Source: Penium margaritaceum (lineage: Eukaryota; Streptophyta; Zygnematophyceae; Desmidiales; Peniaceae). From it: DNA of 64,000 nt. Made by a program: the position numbers and the translations under genes. Position 1 is the first letter of the stretch. Each line of letters opens with the position of its first letter. Location: assembly GCA_023375785.1 (NCBI GenBank), contig SZWC01001553.1:171535-235534 (forward strand), read 5' to 3'. Positions 44,005 to 55,385 of this stretch are shown one piece after another. The notes below the pieces were generated by a model. That model saw only the letters and a list, made by a program, of their open reading frames with translations, had not been told where the DNA came from and did not search any database.

Positions 44005-44568
44005 GCTTGTAATCCAAGTGTTATGTCGTATGGAGCATAGATGGTGAACAGGTAGAAGTTATGAGGCAGAACACGGTGTTGGAATTTGGGACACTTGAGC
44101 AATTTATAATTGCGGTAAGTGTACTTTGATGACAAGTGTCAAAATGATCGAACATATGTATATAACTGTTGAGTTACGAACGAGGCATAGTCGGGGTCAT
44201 TGGGTCGATTGTGGAGTGATGTGTGCGGAGTCGCGTCGTGAGTGGTTGGCTTTGAGAAAGTCCGTCAAGGAATTGGGGGAATTCGAGAATCAACGATGAA
44301 TATGTGAGATGCATTTCTATACATCCAGATTCATCTTGGTGCGTTGATAAGTTGACCGAAAGGTCATGATACTTCTGTAGTAAATTCGTGAAAGTGGTCA
44401 AAGTTTTCAGGAGGTTCGGGAAGATTCACTGAGGGTGGGGGTAGTGGTCGGTTTGTCCTCGACCGTCAGAGTGAATACCGCGGCCTCGTAATGTAATGGA
44501 CTGTTTGTGTAGTAGCAAAAATACCCACTCGTTGAGATTAATGAATCGTGTACGTCTGGTATGCAACA
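44005..44568 (-). repeat. Gypsy G 5' LTR with decayed primer-binding site
   Basis: LTR 44019-44568 on the minus strand, starting TGTTGCATACCAGACG. The primer-binding site (44005-44018) reads TTGGATTACAAGC on the minus strand, a mutated form of TTGGTATCAGAGC. Confidence 0.88.
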
Positions 44569-44573
44569 ATGGT

Positions 44574-45480
44574 GTAGTGGAATAACTGCTACGCAGAAAG
44601 CATCGGATGACTTAAAAAAAAAGTATATTGACATTCCATCGTCGTGTAGCATGTATTGCCAATATGTACGACATCAAGCCATTCATCGTGCTCAATGGAG
44701 ATCACACTGGCATCCAGCTTCTTCCCTCAACAGGTCACACGTACGCGCCTATGGGGTTCGAAGACATCCACATCGTGGGCCTCGAGGACAGATGTGCCAT
44801 CACTGCGCTTGTGACATGGTCGATGACTGGTGAACTCCTGTCGATGAATGCGAGATTTCATTGTCCCTTTGGGACAATGAACTCTCGCAGTCTTCCACGT
44901 GGAGTCCACGTCCATGCCCTCCCTGACGCTGAATGAAACCTGACATTCACGTCCTCCCATCTGGCAAATATTGTCATTACAATGGAGTGGATCCGCACCA
45001 TCGTCCACCCGTACTACAAGCGGGCGTGTATGGCGCTGGGGGTCCGCGAAGGCGAGATGAACCTGTTGCTCGTCCTCAACACTTGGCGCACGCCTCTGAT
45101 TATTTTCAACTGTGGCTGTAAGAAAACTTTAATTTCATGCACACTGTTTACATTCTTGCAGGATGCACATCGATAGCGCATCCTGCTGATGTGGGCATCA
45201 TTCGCCCGTTCAAGAACAAGTTGGGGCTGTTTTCGATGTGAGGTGCAAAGCGTAGTCGTGAGGGGGGGACCATGCACAACGACATGAAATAAATGAAAGA
45301 GGAGGCATGCCCATGGTTCATGGATGCATGGAAAATCAACCGTGAGGCAGAGCCCATGGTGAAGAACGCATGAGCTCGCTCAGGTTTCACTCGTGTTTTC
45401 GATCCAACATTCAGGCATTATACAAGAAAGCTGCTATTCCATGACGAGCCATGTGATGGTGAGGATGTCATACAATAGGT
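44574..45480 (+). pseudogene. DDE_1 (pogo/CENP-B-like) transposase locus H, catalytic part
   Basis: Continuous in frame with ELGWTW on the far side of G once one target copy is removed: CSGITATQKASDDLKKKYIDI. After a shift near 44640 it reads IANMYDIKPFIVLNGDHTGI, holding the first catalytic Asp (near 44695), then DRCAITALVTWSMTGELL. A further frame gives MNLLLVLNTWRTPLIIF (about 45058-45108), where the second Asp expected in this fold is Asn, and SIAHPADVGIIRPFKNKL (about 45171-45224) with the third Asp. Between the last two, 45118-45161 has GTAAG and TTGCAG ends like a 44-base intron; splicing there would create TGA at the join. This catalyses cut-and-paste transposition in the family; here it is broken by frameshifts, a stop and two retrotransposons. 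Confidence 0.75.
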
Positions 45481-45506
45481 TTTTCCATGTTATATGCGAA
45501 TGTAGG

Positions 45507-45717
45507 ATGGCAGTGCCACGCAGACTGGTCGAAGGAGCCATATGGCTCGAGCGGGGTCACCTGGGACTATGGGCGGTGAGATGGGATGGCTTCAGGGGCG
45601 GAGATCCTCAAGCATTGCGGGTTTGGCCTAGTCGGCCAAGGATTCTGTTGAATCCATTACATTGTTATTAGAGCTCCAGGGCTCGAATCCCACGTTGGGA
45701 TTACCGGAGATGTCGAG
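45507..45717 (+). repeat. SINE-like repeat with tRNA-type A and B boxes, copy 1
   Basis: TGGCCTAGTCGG (45624-45635) fits the pol III A-box consensus exactly and GGCTCGAATCC (45680-45690) is a near-perfect B box, spaced as in tRNA. GGATT/AATCC between them could form an anticodon-type stem. Acceptor and T stems do not pair well, so it is not a functional tRNA gene; it looks like a tRNA-Ser-like SINE head. About 115 bp upstream (45508-45623) are also shared with copy 2. Copia B is inserted right after its end, at TCGAG. Confidence 0.65.
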
Positions 45718-45743
45718 TGTAGTTGCTAGGTAAATTCCTAGGA

Positions 45744-45779
<36 letters not shown>

Positions 45780-46346
45780 ATGGTGAGAGAACTCACCAGA
45801 GCACGAGGCACATCATGGATACGGTAAAGAGCTTGCCTTGAGTTACAATGAGAAAGATGGAGTGAGGGAGAGAGGGAGAGTTACAACCAGTGAGCACACA
45901 CCCACACCGACCATCACGCTTGGATGGGCCATACCGCCAACCGGGGTCGAGCCCGACCACTCGGTATTAAACCGAAGGCGGCTACTCACCAGTGCCAGCC
46001 AAAACCGGCACTGTGCCCCCTAAGGATCAGCACCCCGGAAATATGCAACTCCCCCAAAGCACTTAGAATCAAGCAAGCATGATGCAGGGCATGGCAGCGA
46101 GAATCTACGAACACCGTAACATCTACCACAACAAAGATAGAGGATCGTGCAATGGTTACGCAAGTGCCAGAGGGCACTCCTGGGCTGAGCAGTCACTTCA
46201 TGACGCCAGAGGCTCCAATCATGGTGGGCTCGAATGACGTCTCACCAGGTGGAGCCATTGTCATTTAAATTGTACATGTGTGTGCATGGGAGGAAGACAA
46301 GAGGGCATAGAGTGTGAGTGGCTAACGAAGTTCAATACTCCCCCAT
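45718..46346 (-). repeat. Copia B 3' LTR and polypurine tract
   Basis: LTR 45718-46337; its first dinucleotide on the minus strand is TA instead of TG. The purine tract CATGGGGGAGT (minus strand) is at 46338-46348. (GT)n at 45747-45778 is absent from the 5' copy, so it expanded after insertion. Confidence 0.9.
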
Positions 46347-46437
46347 GACCCGCAGGCAAACAACCCCACACACATGGAGAAGACATTAGGATATGATGGA
46401 TAGAACACCAGAGATACAACATGCAACTCAACCTGGG

Positions 46438-49400
46438 TCACGGGGACAGAAAAGCACTTTTGAAGATATTTTGACTGAGGGCCTTGGTGAGAAAGTCAAC
46501 TCTTTGAGAACGCGTGTCCATCCAAGCAACTTGGACGATGCCGACAGCAATGCACTCATGAATTAAATGATGCTCAATATTTATGTGCTTGGTGCGTGAA
46601 GGATGCATGCCACTGTTTTTGGCAATGGCCTTTGTACTTTGATTGTCACAACACAGGGTGATGCAACGGATGGGAGTATTCAAATGCTGCAGTAGACGGC
46701 ATAGCCAGACAGCTTCACAAGCGCCTGCACCAAGAGCAACAAACTTAGCCTCGGTTGTGCTATGGGCAACACCCCCTTGTTTGTCGCTTTTCCAAGAAAC
46801 GATGGTTCCACCAACCATGAAGATGTATCCTTTTCTGCTGCGTGCATCGGAGTCATGTGCCCAGTCACTGTCAATGAAACTGTCAACCAAGATGGAGGGT
46901 TTTTCATGAAAGTACAGACCGACACGAGGCAAGGAGAGTGCATACCATACTATTCGTAATGCAGTCTCGAGATGCCACTCACGGGGACACCGAGTGAATT
47001 GAGACAGGAAGTTTACATTAAAGGCAACATCAACACGTGTGGTGGTCGCAAGGTACATTAGAGAACCGATTATCCAGACATAGTCAGTCACATAAACTGT
47101 CTCCCCCAGTTTTGATAGGTCCAAGGACTTCAACAGTGACTGATTCGAGGAGGTCATGGGCGTGGAAGCTGCCGGGACAGCAGCAAGGAGCAGAGCAAAA
47201 TGCTCCACCAGGCTACGAACCTATGCAACTTGGTGAACATGCAGGATGCAACATGTGTAATCACGCTCAAGTTTCATACCTAGAAAAGCACGGGCTAGAC
47301 CAAGGTCCTTCATTTTGTATGCTGCTTGAAGCAGGGACTTTGTAGCTTCGATTGACGCAGCGTCATGGGATATAAAGAGGAGATCATCAACATAGACCAG
47401 GATAGCAATAAGTGGTTTGGTGGGGGTTCTGAGGAACAGAGCGGGGTCCACGGAACTCTTTCGGAAGCCTCCCTTTTCCATGTTCGCTGTGATCTCTTGG
47501 TTCCAATAGCGCGAGGACTGCTTGAGGTTGTAAAGGGCCTTGCGCAGGCGCCATACACGGTTACTCCCATCAGAGAACCCGGGCGGCTGTACCATGTAGA
47601 TTTCGTCATCCAATGTGCCATGTACGAATGCATTATTGACTTCCATCAGCTCTAGCTCCCAGTCATGCTGAGCAACTAGGCTGAGCAATGCTCTGGCAGT
47701 TTTTTAACGGCCGACTGGGGTGAACTTCTCGTCAAAACCAACCCCAGGTACTTGGGAGAACCCTTTTGTAATGAGACGCGCCTTGTACCATTCAACAGTG
47801 TTGTCAGTGTTGTCAGTTCGTGACGTACACCCAATCTCCATGACAACTCTGCGGCCAGGTGGAAGATCTACGATCTTATACATGCCATCCTCAGATAGTG
47901 CGTCAAGCTTGGCCTTCATGGATTGTTCCCACAAAGGAGAGTCAGTGGCTGTGGGAACCGCCTGAACAGTCAAGGGTTCAGGTGGAAGGAGAGAGAGACT
48001 AGTAGCAGCAAAGCACGAGGCAACATACCCAGCTATGGAAGAAGAGAGAGCTCAGTGGAACTCTTGTTCAACAAGGGAGTAGCCAAGGACAGTGCTGGGA
48101 TGCATGACGGAGACAGCCGTGGACAAGGCAGAGGTTGCAAGCCCAAGAGCACGGAGGTCGGGATCACCAGAAACAACAGGGTGAGATGAAGAAGGAAGTA
48201 TCCTGAGATGACCGGAACGTGTGTAGGGTGAGACAGGTGGAACAGAATGGACACGCGAGGACAATAGAGGAGATGGCGTTGGGGAGCGCGGGTGCAAAGA
48301 AACAAGAGGAGACGGAGAGATGACAGAGTGCTCAGAGAGGTCAAGAGGCACCGGAAGAATGGCAGGATCCGAGGCAAAGGACGAGTCAGAGGGTTCAAGG
48401 GATCCACATGATGGAGACTCAGGGGAGAAAGGAGACAAAAAAGAGGGTGTGAACTCCGTCGGCAAAGGGCCGGACGAGGATTTAGGGACAGAGAAGCCAG
48501 AGGGCTCCAAGGGAGCTGAGGAGACTGGGGATGCTGAGGGATGCACGGAGGGGAAACCAGACGCCTCAGAGGGAAGAGTGCCACTCCCATTCCGAGAAGA
48601 CGGAGAGAGGGACCTGCCAAAGCGAGGAGCGTCATGTTCAAACAAGAGTTTGAAGAAGAGCACATCACGGGACTCAATGACACGACTGCGGGAGGGATCC
48701 CAGAACTACCAAGCCTTGGAGAATAGGGAGACACCAAGGAATACACACAAGAGACCAAGGGAAGACAACTTACCATCCCGTTGGTCGACCGGGAGCCACA
48801 CGGAAGCAAGACACCCCCACACTCAAGCAAGACAATGGTCAGTCCGCCGACCCGTCCAGCGTTCAAACGGGGTGACCGTGAGGAAGAGGACCCACGTCAT
48901 GTAGGACATGGCCTCAAAGGCAAACAACAGAGACTGACTAGAGGCGGAGAGAAGGACACGCAGTCCGTCAGCAAGTGTGCGATTCCAGTGCTCAGACATG
49001 CCATTTTGTTGCATAGTGTAGGGAGCAAACGACTCAAGAAGAACACCAGGTGACTCAAGGAAGCAAGAGGTAGGACCAAAAAACGCACCCCCTCTGTCAC
49101 TGCAAGACACAAGCAAGGGACAAAGACAGGCACGCTTGGGTTGAGGAAGCCAGGTCTCAAGTACCATACTGTCCACTGAATTTGTTCAAAATGATTATTT
49201 TTATTCACCTATGAGCAGCACATAAATTGCTATGGTTATGGCTGAATCACCTTCATTATTCTAAATTCATAGGTTCAGTACACAATCTTTGATTCCTATT
49301 TTTTTTCTGTCCACTGGAGCCCGACGGTCTCAACTTTGAGCATCGTGCGCTTTGTCTTGCGGAGGACACAAACATCTAGCGCCCCGTCTCCCCTGGGAGT

Positions 49401-52185
49401 GTGCTGATTTGACGTACGTCAGCGCACTCCTAGGTGGTGCACGGAATTTGGCATCTCTAATTTCGAGATGCCAAATGCCACCGGACGCGCGGCGATAGCC
49501 TATCGAGGGGTCAGAGGTCACCTGTGGACCTGAACTGACCCCTTGGGTGAATTCAAGGAGCAGGGTGTTCTCTGAGTACCCTTTTGGGAGAACCACCTAA
49601 AAAATACGAGAAAGTAAAATATGGGTGAATTTGAGGGTCACTTAATTAGGATTTTTTTTAACAAAATCAAGGGACAGTGCGGTATATCCATGACCTCACT
49701 CTTGTGGCGGAGAGCAAAGACCCAATGGTACCGAGAGAAGTCATTTGTCAAGCAGAGGACATAACGGCTAAGACCACCGAGGAATTTGTGGGGAAAAGTA
49801 CCCATGACGTTAGCATGGACGAGGTGAGGAGGATGAGAGGATGTGGACTCAGCCATGGAGAATGGGGAATGAATCATCTTGCCACTTGCACAGTCAAGAC
49901 AGGCCGAGGAACAAGGAGGCGCAAAGGTGGCTGGATCAACGTCGGCAGCAGGCCGAAGGCGGAAGACGCGCTGGATGGTGGCAGTGTGAATGCAACAGAG
50001 CCAACTATGCAAGAGATCAGCATGGGCAGGAGATAGAGTGGGTGTGACATGGACAAAGGGAATGGCAGCGGAAGACGGGGGCAATGAGAGAGGAACACAA
50101 AAATAGGCGGTCACAACGTACTCCAGAAGAATAACACGGCCGGACGAGTACAAAGAGATAGAGACGAGGCCGTGGCTGGAGGAGAAGTCCATGCCTTGGT
50201 AGTCAAGAGTGGTCATAGAGAGCAAACTGACTTCAAGGTCCGGAACGTATAGCAAGTTAGGAAGGTAGACAGTGCCGCCAGGGCCGACAAAACGAATGAC
50301 ACCAATACCGTGAACAGGGAGAAGTTGGCCAGAGCCAGTACGCACGGACAGAACAGAGCTGACAGGTCCGAGTGAGACAAAGGACGAGCAACAGGAGGTC
50401 ATGTGATAGGTGGCTTCAGAGTCAATGATTCAGAGGCCAGGGACTCCACAATTTGTAAGAAGAACGAGACAGACTGCCCAGGTGCTACAAAGGGAGAGGG
50501 GGAAATTTTCACCAAGATGAGCAGGAAACGTGTGAGACTGCCACTCTTCAATCCAATCATAGTCATCAGGCAAGGCCCCTTGAATACCCCGAGACGCAGC
50601 ACCACAAAGGGTGGCGTCAAATTCACAGTTAGACACACGATGCTGGCCACTCACACTCTCACCTCCCTGAGAGAAAAGGTGAAGGAGCTCCACCAGACAA
50701 CGCTCAAGAATACGCTCCTCATCACGGCGGTCAGAGGAGCGGTCGGAGGAGCGATCGGAGGAGCGGTCAGAGTCATGACCATCGTCACGCTTCCAAGAGG
50801 ATGCGACGTAGTGAAAATATGGAGGACCATAGCATGGAGGGCCGGATGGTGATGGAATCCAGCCGCAAGGACCGGAAGGTGACTGTGATGGTTGAAGGGG
50901 AGCAAAGGTGGGGGTGAGCACAGAGACAGAGGAAGAGGATGAGGAAGACGAGACAGTCATTGCTGCCATGGCTGAGGAGGAAGTCACACCTGTGTGCGCC
51001 CAATGGGCACGCATGGAGGATGCCAAGCGAATATCATCACAAGGAGCAAGAAATTTGGACGCAGTGTGACCAGTGGCACCGCAATCATAGCAGATGACAT
51101 CGGTGCTGTTCACGGAGCCAGAGGAGGGCTTGCCATCCCTGCCACCCCCACGTCCTTTGCCACCAAGGCCAACCCCACAAACGGACCTGCCACCCCTTCC
51201 CAAGAAGTAGCCTGAGTAGAATGTGCTGTGGCAGGAGAGGGAAGGGATGGTGATGAGGAGGTGGCAACGGATGTAGAGGACGAGGAGGTGGTGACTGCAA
51301 CGACGGTGGCATGATGAGGTGCGAAGCACCTCAACGATTGGTGTCCGCAGGGACCGGGGAAGCAGCAAGACACTCGAGCTCTGACTGGGAGACGTGGCGG
51401 TAGAGATCACAGAGCTCAGGGATCAGGCCAGCAACAATGGACAAACAAGCGGATAGAGGACCCAAAGCTACTTTGCCCAGGTCACGCAGTTAGCGCAGAC
51501 TGTGCATCCAATACTCGTCCGTAGTCTCACCTACCCTCATCTATAGTGTTTCAAACTGCACAGTCAGAGTATTCTGGATAGCATGTTCATTTACAGTCTC
51601 GCGGCGATGAATGAGGGCATAGGCACCTACAGGGTCAGCAGGTGTGCCACATGTAGGGTCGGCATTATACGTACCAATGTCGTCGAGAACGCTTTTGGGC
51701 CTCATATTGATGAGGGTGCATACGGCCCGGGCAGCCTCAGCTGATTGAGGAACAAACGCGGGCTTTGGAGGGGAGTTGTACTCCCACAGCAATTTGCCTT
51801 GGACCCACGTACTGAAGCGTGTTTCCTATGAGTTAAAGGTGAGATTGGAGGTGTTTTGTGGTGGTGGTGTCTCAAAGTCCTTCTGCCTCGCAGGGAGTAG
51901 GACCCGAGCAAGAGCAACTGCTAAGAGAGCGGGGGAAGATGAGTCAGGAACACCTCCACTAGAAGGAGCAGAGGGATCAGCAGAAGCAAAGTCCTCAGTA
52001 GGAATAACAATAGCAAGGCTTGGGACAGTGGGCAAGCATTCTATGAATAGTGCTACAACTGTGGCAGCTAACTCTTTTTGTGCTTCACGTCCCTATTGCA
52101 TGTCATCCACAGCCTTGCAACGAGCTGCCTGGACCTCACTAAGAGCTGCTTGCAAGGCCTCTATTGTCTCCTCTGGTCCTGGCAT
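46438..52185 (-). pseudogene. Copia B gag, protease, integrase, RT and RNase H relic
   Basis: Gag begins at the ATG at 52185-52183 (MPGPEETIEALQAALSEVQ, coiled-coil-like). Its zinc knuckle CYDCGATGHTASKF (near 51080) has Phe for the last Cys. The protease motif is IIDSEATYHM (near 50430), DSE where DSG is expected. Integrase has CLTNDFSRYHW, CSDRGGAFF and NGMSEHWNRT with D, D and E kept, but the MITE at 49164-49682 splits it. RT: KARLITKGFSQVPGVGF, then YVDD intact at 47383-47394. RNase H: IDSDWAHDSDARSRKGYIF and TKHINIEHHLIHE, to 46438. Stops lie in gag, before RT (about 47703) and between RT and RNase H. Confidence 0.88.
49164..49682. mobile_element. 519-bp TA-target MITE with internal hairpins (MITE-2) inside B integrase
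   Basis: Flanked by TA at 49162-49163 and 49683-49684. Inverted ends: CCATACTGTCCACTGAATTT on the left, CCGCACTGTCCCTTGATTTT read inward from the right. Without it and one TA the integrase codons rejoin in frame (KSEVMDILETWLPQ). The interior is non-coding and holds several stem-loops: an 11-bp perfect stem TTTGGCATCTC / GAGATGCCAAA (about 49447-49477), GGAGTGTGCTGA / TCAGCGCACTCC (about 49397-49433), and GGGGTCAG / CTGACCCC (about 49506-49542). Confidence 0.85.
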
Positions 52186-53735
52186 GGTGAGAGAGAGTAG
52201 GCAGAGGGAATGAGAATGAATGTTTAATGTGAGGTGGAAGAGAGTGCTCACAGATTAGTGGCGAGGCAGCAGTGCGAAGAGAGGAGTCACCACTGTGGCT
52301 GTCGAGGAGAAGAGAACTTCCACCCAGCCGGCTAGTGCCACAGTGAGGCAAAGAAGACTTGTGACAGTGGCTCTGACCACTGCTGCTGATGCTGACACAA
52401 CAAGGATACTTGTATTCACGTGAGGGGTGAGCTCACGAGGAGCACCACTGGGAGTTAGGACTGTGGTAACGGTGGATGTGCAGATGGAACCAACAACGAC
52501 TGTCATTGTGTCAGTGGCAGAGGATGCTGCAGTAGCAACAGAGGTTGTTGCTGCCATGAATTGTGTGGCTATGTTGGCAGCTGCAGCGATGATTAGTGTG
52601 AGAGATGCTGTTGTGTGCGCATAGGCTTTGGCTGTGCGCCCCACCACTGTTTGTGTAGGGACTCTGCACGCATAGGCAATTGTTGTAAAGGTTGTTGCAG
52701 CACCAGCAGCTGCGTTAAGAATGGCTCTTGCCAGGCCGATGGATTCAGTGTGAACTTGGAGTATGGGTATCACTATGGGGACCTCACGAGTCGTAGACGG
52801 CTCAGCATACTCGGCTGTTGTGGGAGATGAAGTAGGAGGAGGACCGGCAGCAGAAGCAGGGTTTGACAGATGCGGATCACGAGAGGGTGCATGTTAGAGG
52901 GAAGAGGGAGAGGAGGAGTTAGGTCATCCAGTGTGTACACGTGCCGATCAATCTACTCTTCCTCGCGTTTGGTTGCTGCGGCAACGTCGTCACGCCAGTG
53001 GGAACTCTCCAGCATACAGGCCCACTGCGGAGTGTCGTCATCGGTGGACGGAGGTGGGTCAAGGAGGCTCGGATCTTCCCATTTGTAGTCAGTGTGGCGT
53101 GCGACTGTGCGAGGGAAGTCAAGCTCCTCTGGGCCATCCAGTGTGACTGCTGCTACGGCTGCAAGCATAGCAAAGAGATGTGGCTCTCGTGTGGTGCTAT
53201 GAGGACAGTATATACGTGCACGAAAATATTGGGTAGTGCCAGACCACCACAAGACAACAGAGGCAGTTGGGATAGAGTGCGCGGAGCGTAGAGGCGGCAA
53301 GCAGCAATAACAGGGTACTGCTGGGGGAACAGTGAGGAGCTCCTCGCACGTGAGAGAACGGCCAAGCACTTGGAGAGTGTTGCGGTATGGTGGGAAGCCA
53401 AAGAGAGAATGGCAGGCCCACCTGTGGAGAAGGCAGAATGGGAAGAAGTTGTGTGAAGCTGTGAGATGGATGGCTGTCTGTGGGTGCAAACAGTCACAAG
53501 GTGGGCCCCTGCGGTAACAACACAGGACGGGAGTAGACTTCTACACCACCTCTAGGCTCAGGCTATTATGTACCACAGATGTGGCAAGTGATGATGCTGT
53601 ACGCATGACAAAACATCAGTAACGATAAGCGGCGAGAATGTCGCAAGCCTGCCAATGGCGCCGAGCCTTTGGCGAACGGGTCACGGGTCCAGGAGCGATG
53701 CGCAGTAAGGGAAGAACCTCATTTCTCTGATACCA
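52186..53735 (-). other. Copia B primer-binding site and long leader
   Basis: The primer-binding site TGGTATCAGAG (minus strand) is at 53725-53735, next to the 5' LTR. The leader to the gag ATG is about 1.5 kb, much longer than usual. Around 52400-52700 it is rich in ACA/GCA triplets on the coding strand, giving a 172-codon Ala/Thr-rich open frame (52255-52773) that I take as low complexity rather than a gene. The rest shows no known domain. Confidence 0.6.
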
Positions 53736-54335
53736 GTAGTTGCTAGGTAACTTCCTAGGGCAAGTGTGTGTGACATGGTGAGAGAAAACACCATAGCACG
53801 AGGCACGCCATGGACGCTGTAAAGAGCTTGTCTTAGAATTGAGTTACAATAAGACAGATGGAGTGAGGGGGAGTAGGAGAGTTAGAACCGATGAGCACGC
53901 ACCCACACCGAGTATCATGCTTGGATGGGCCATTCCACCACACGGGGGTCGAGCCTGACAACTCGATATTAAACCAAGGGTGGCTACTCACCTGTGCCAG
54001 CCAAAACCTGCACAGTGGCTCCCTGAGGATGCACCCGGGAAATATGCAACTCCTCCAGAGCACTCAGAATCAAGCAAGCATGATGCAGGGCACAACAGTA
54101 AGAATGTATGAACTCCTTAGCATCTACCACAACAAGGACAAAGGGTCAGGCAATGGTCATGCACGTGCCAGTGGGCACTCCTGGGTTGAGCAATCGCTTC
54201 ATGATGCCAGAGGCTCCAATCATGGTGGGCACACATGACGTCTCCCAAGTTGGAGCCAGTGGAATTTAATCTACACATGTGTGTGCATGGAGGGACAAGA
54301 GGGCATAGAGTGTGAGTGGCCAACGAACTTCAACA
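53736..54335 (-). repeat. Copia B 5' LTR
   Basis: 600 bp; minus strand starts TGTTGAAGTTCG and runs to CAACTAC next to the primer-binding site. Matches 45718-46337 throughout apart from point changes and the (GT)n expansion. Confidence 0.92.
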
Positions 54336-54362
54336 CCGAGGCGGCTCTCACTCCTAGTGGGA

Positions 54363-54531
54363 GGAGTGAAGCGTGGCAGTGCCACTCTGACCGGCCGAAG
54401 GAGCAACGTGGCTCAAGCGGGGTCACCTGGGACTGTGAGCAGTGAGACAGCATGGTTTGAGGGTCAAAGACCCTCAAAGACTGCAGTTTTAGCTTAGTCG
54501 TCCAAGGATTCCGTCGAATCCGTTACAACAA
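54363..54531 (+). repeat. SINE-like repeat, copy 2 (truncated)
   Basis: Aligns with copy 1 (45507-45660): GGCAGTGCCAC, GGCCGAAGGAG, GCGGGGTCACCTGGGACT, TCCAAGGATTCCGTCGAATC. The A box is TAGCTTAGTCGT (54490-54501). The match ends near 54530 and the B-box part is missing. Together with copy 1 it shows that two copies stood in tandem before B inserted between them. Confidence 0.6.
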
Positions 54532-54594
54532 ATGTCTCTTCGAGTACGCATAAAAAGGAATTTTCCCACATTCTCGCTCCCCGGTTCAATGTTT

Positions 54595-55271
54595 AATTGG
54601 AAGTTAATTAAGGCATGCTGGCCCATGCAAACACGAACATGAGCTTTGTGTATGAGCGCAATGCAAAACGACAAGAATTTGGCTAAGTCTGGAATGCATT
54701 ATATGAAAGAACAAGGAGAGAGTAAAAATGAGCCCCTAGCGGGCTTGTGTAGGGGCGTCAGTAGCTAGCTGCACCAGGCCCCGTCACCGCCGCTCAACCC
54801 AAAAGATTCAGCAGGGAGAACGTGTTATCTTTACCACGAGAGAAACAAAGGTGGTCTCCTTGAGGCACCGGAACAGCTCTTCAAGTGCCCGATCTCGACC
54901 ACCGAGAAAATACAAGCAGTGCTAGAAATACTCGAATCCAGCATCTAGACATCACAAATGGCTTTCCGAACATCAGAAGCACTAGTACAGCCATTGGGTC
55001 TCCTCATCACACCGGTATAGTCCACCGGATGTGCTGGTATCAATCCACCAAGAAAACTCTCCTAGCTCCCGACAAGCCCACTGGGCTGTCGGAATGCATC
55101 GACCGCGTCTCGCCGGTACTATCGTAGGTTCTAAAGAAGTCTCGGTACACTTCGGAGGCCCATCGTGTCAACAAGCTCTCCTCCATTCTATACCACCAAC
55201 GTGGGATATATGGATAATCAATCGGCATCATTCGTGACAGGTGGAAGCCACACAAACCAACACTCCCCCTG
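54595..55271 (-). repeat. Element L 3' LTR and polypurine tract
   Basis: 668 bp, co-linear with 61347-62015. It contains two units of a degenerate repeat (about 54854 and 54998) that continues into the interior at 55386-55800. Confidence 0.9.
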
Positions 55272-55385
55272 GCTGACATGGCCATCAATGCCATAAAATG
55301 TGATCCAAAACGAAACAACAACGTATGCCAAGCCACAATATGCACGAGTGAACTTACACACATACACATCTGCTACCCATCTAAG

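Larger units (their letters stand above)
39470..44568 (-). mobile_element. Chromodomain gypsy element G (5.1 kb, internally deleted)
   Basis: The 5' LTR is 44019-44568 (550 bp) and the 3' LTR 39470-40170 (701 bp, of which 150 are a later insertion). The target duplication ATGGT is perfect (39465-39469 and 44569-44573). The element interrupts the DDE transposase reading frame. Internally it has gag, protease and RT, but most of RNase H and the integrase zinc and core domains are deleted, with the join near 40970; the integrase C-terminus and chromodomain remain. Confidence 0.93.
45718..54335 (-). mobile_element. Copia element B, complete but decayed (8.6 kb)
   Basis: The 5' LTR is 53736-54335 (600 bp) and the 3' LTR 45718-46337 (620 bp, with a (GT)n tract at 45747-45778). 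Flanks are TCGAG (45713-45717) and CCGAG (54336-54340), one mismatch. The LTR reads TGTTGAA...CTACA on the minus strand. PBS, leader, gag, protease, integrase, RT, RNase H and polypurine tract follow in copia order. A TA-target MITE sits in the integrase. The LTRs are clearly diverged, so it is old. Confidence 0.93.

Noticed and set aside
45615-45700. Functional tRNA-Ser gene
   Set aside because: A and B boxes are good, but the acceptor and T stems do not pair; classed as SINE-like repeat.
52255-52773. 172-codon Ala/Thr-rich open frame in the B leader
   Set aside because: Low-complexity triplet-rich sequence between PBS and gag; membrane-like hydrophobicity is a by-product of composition.
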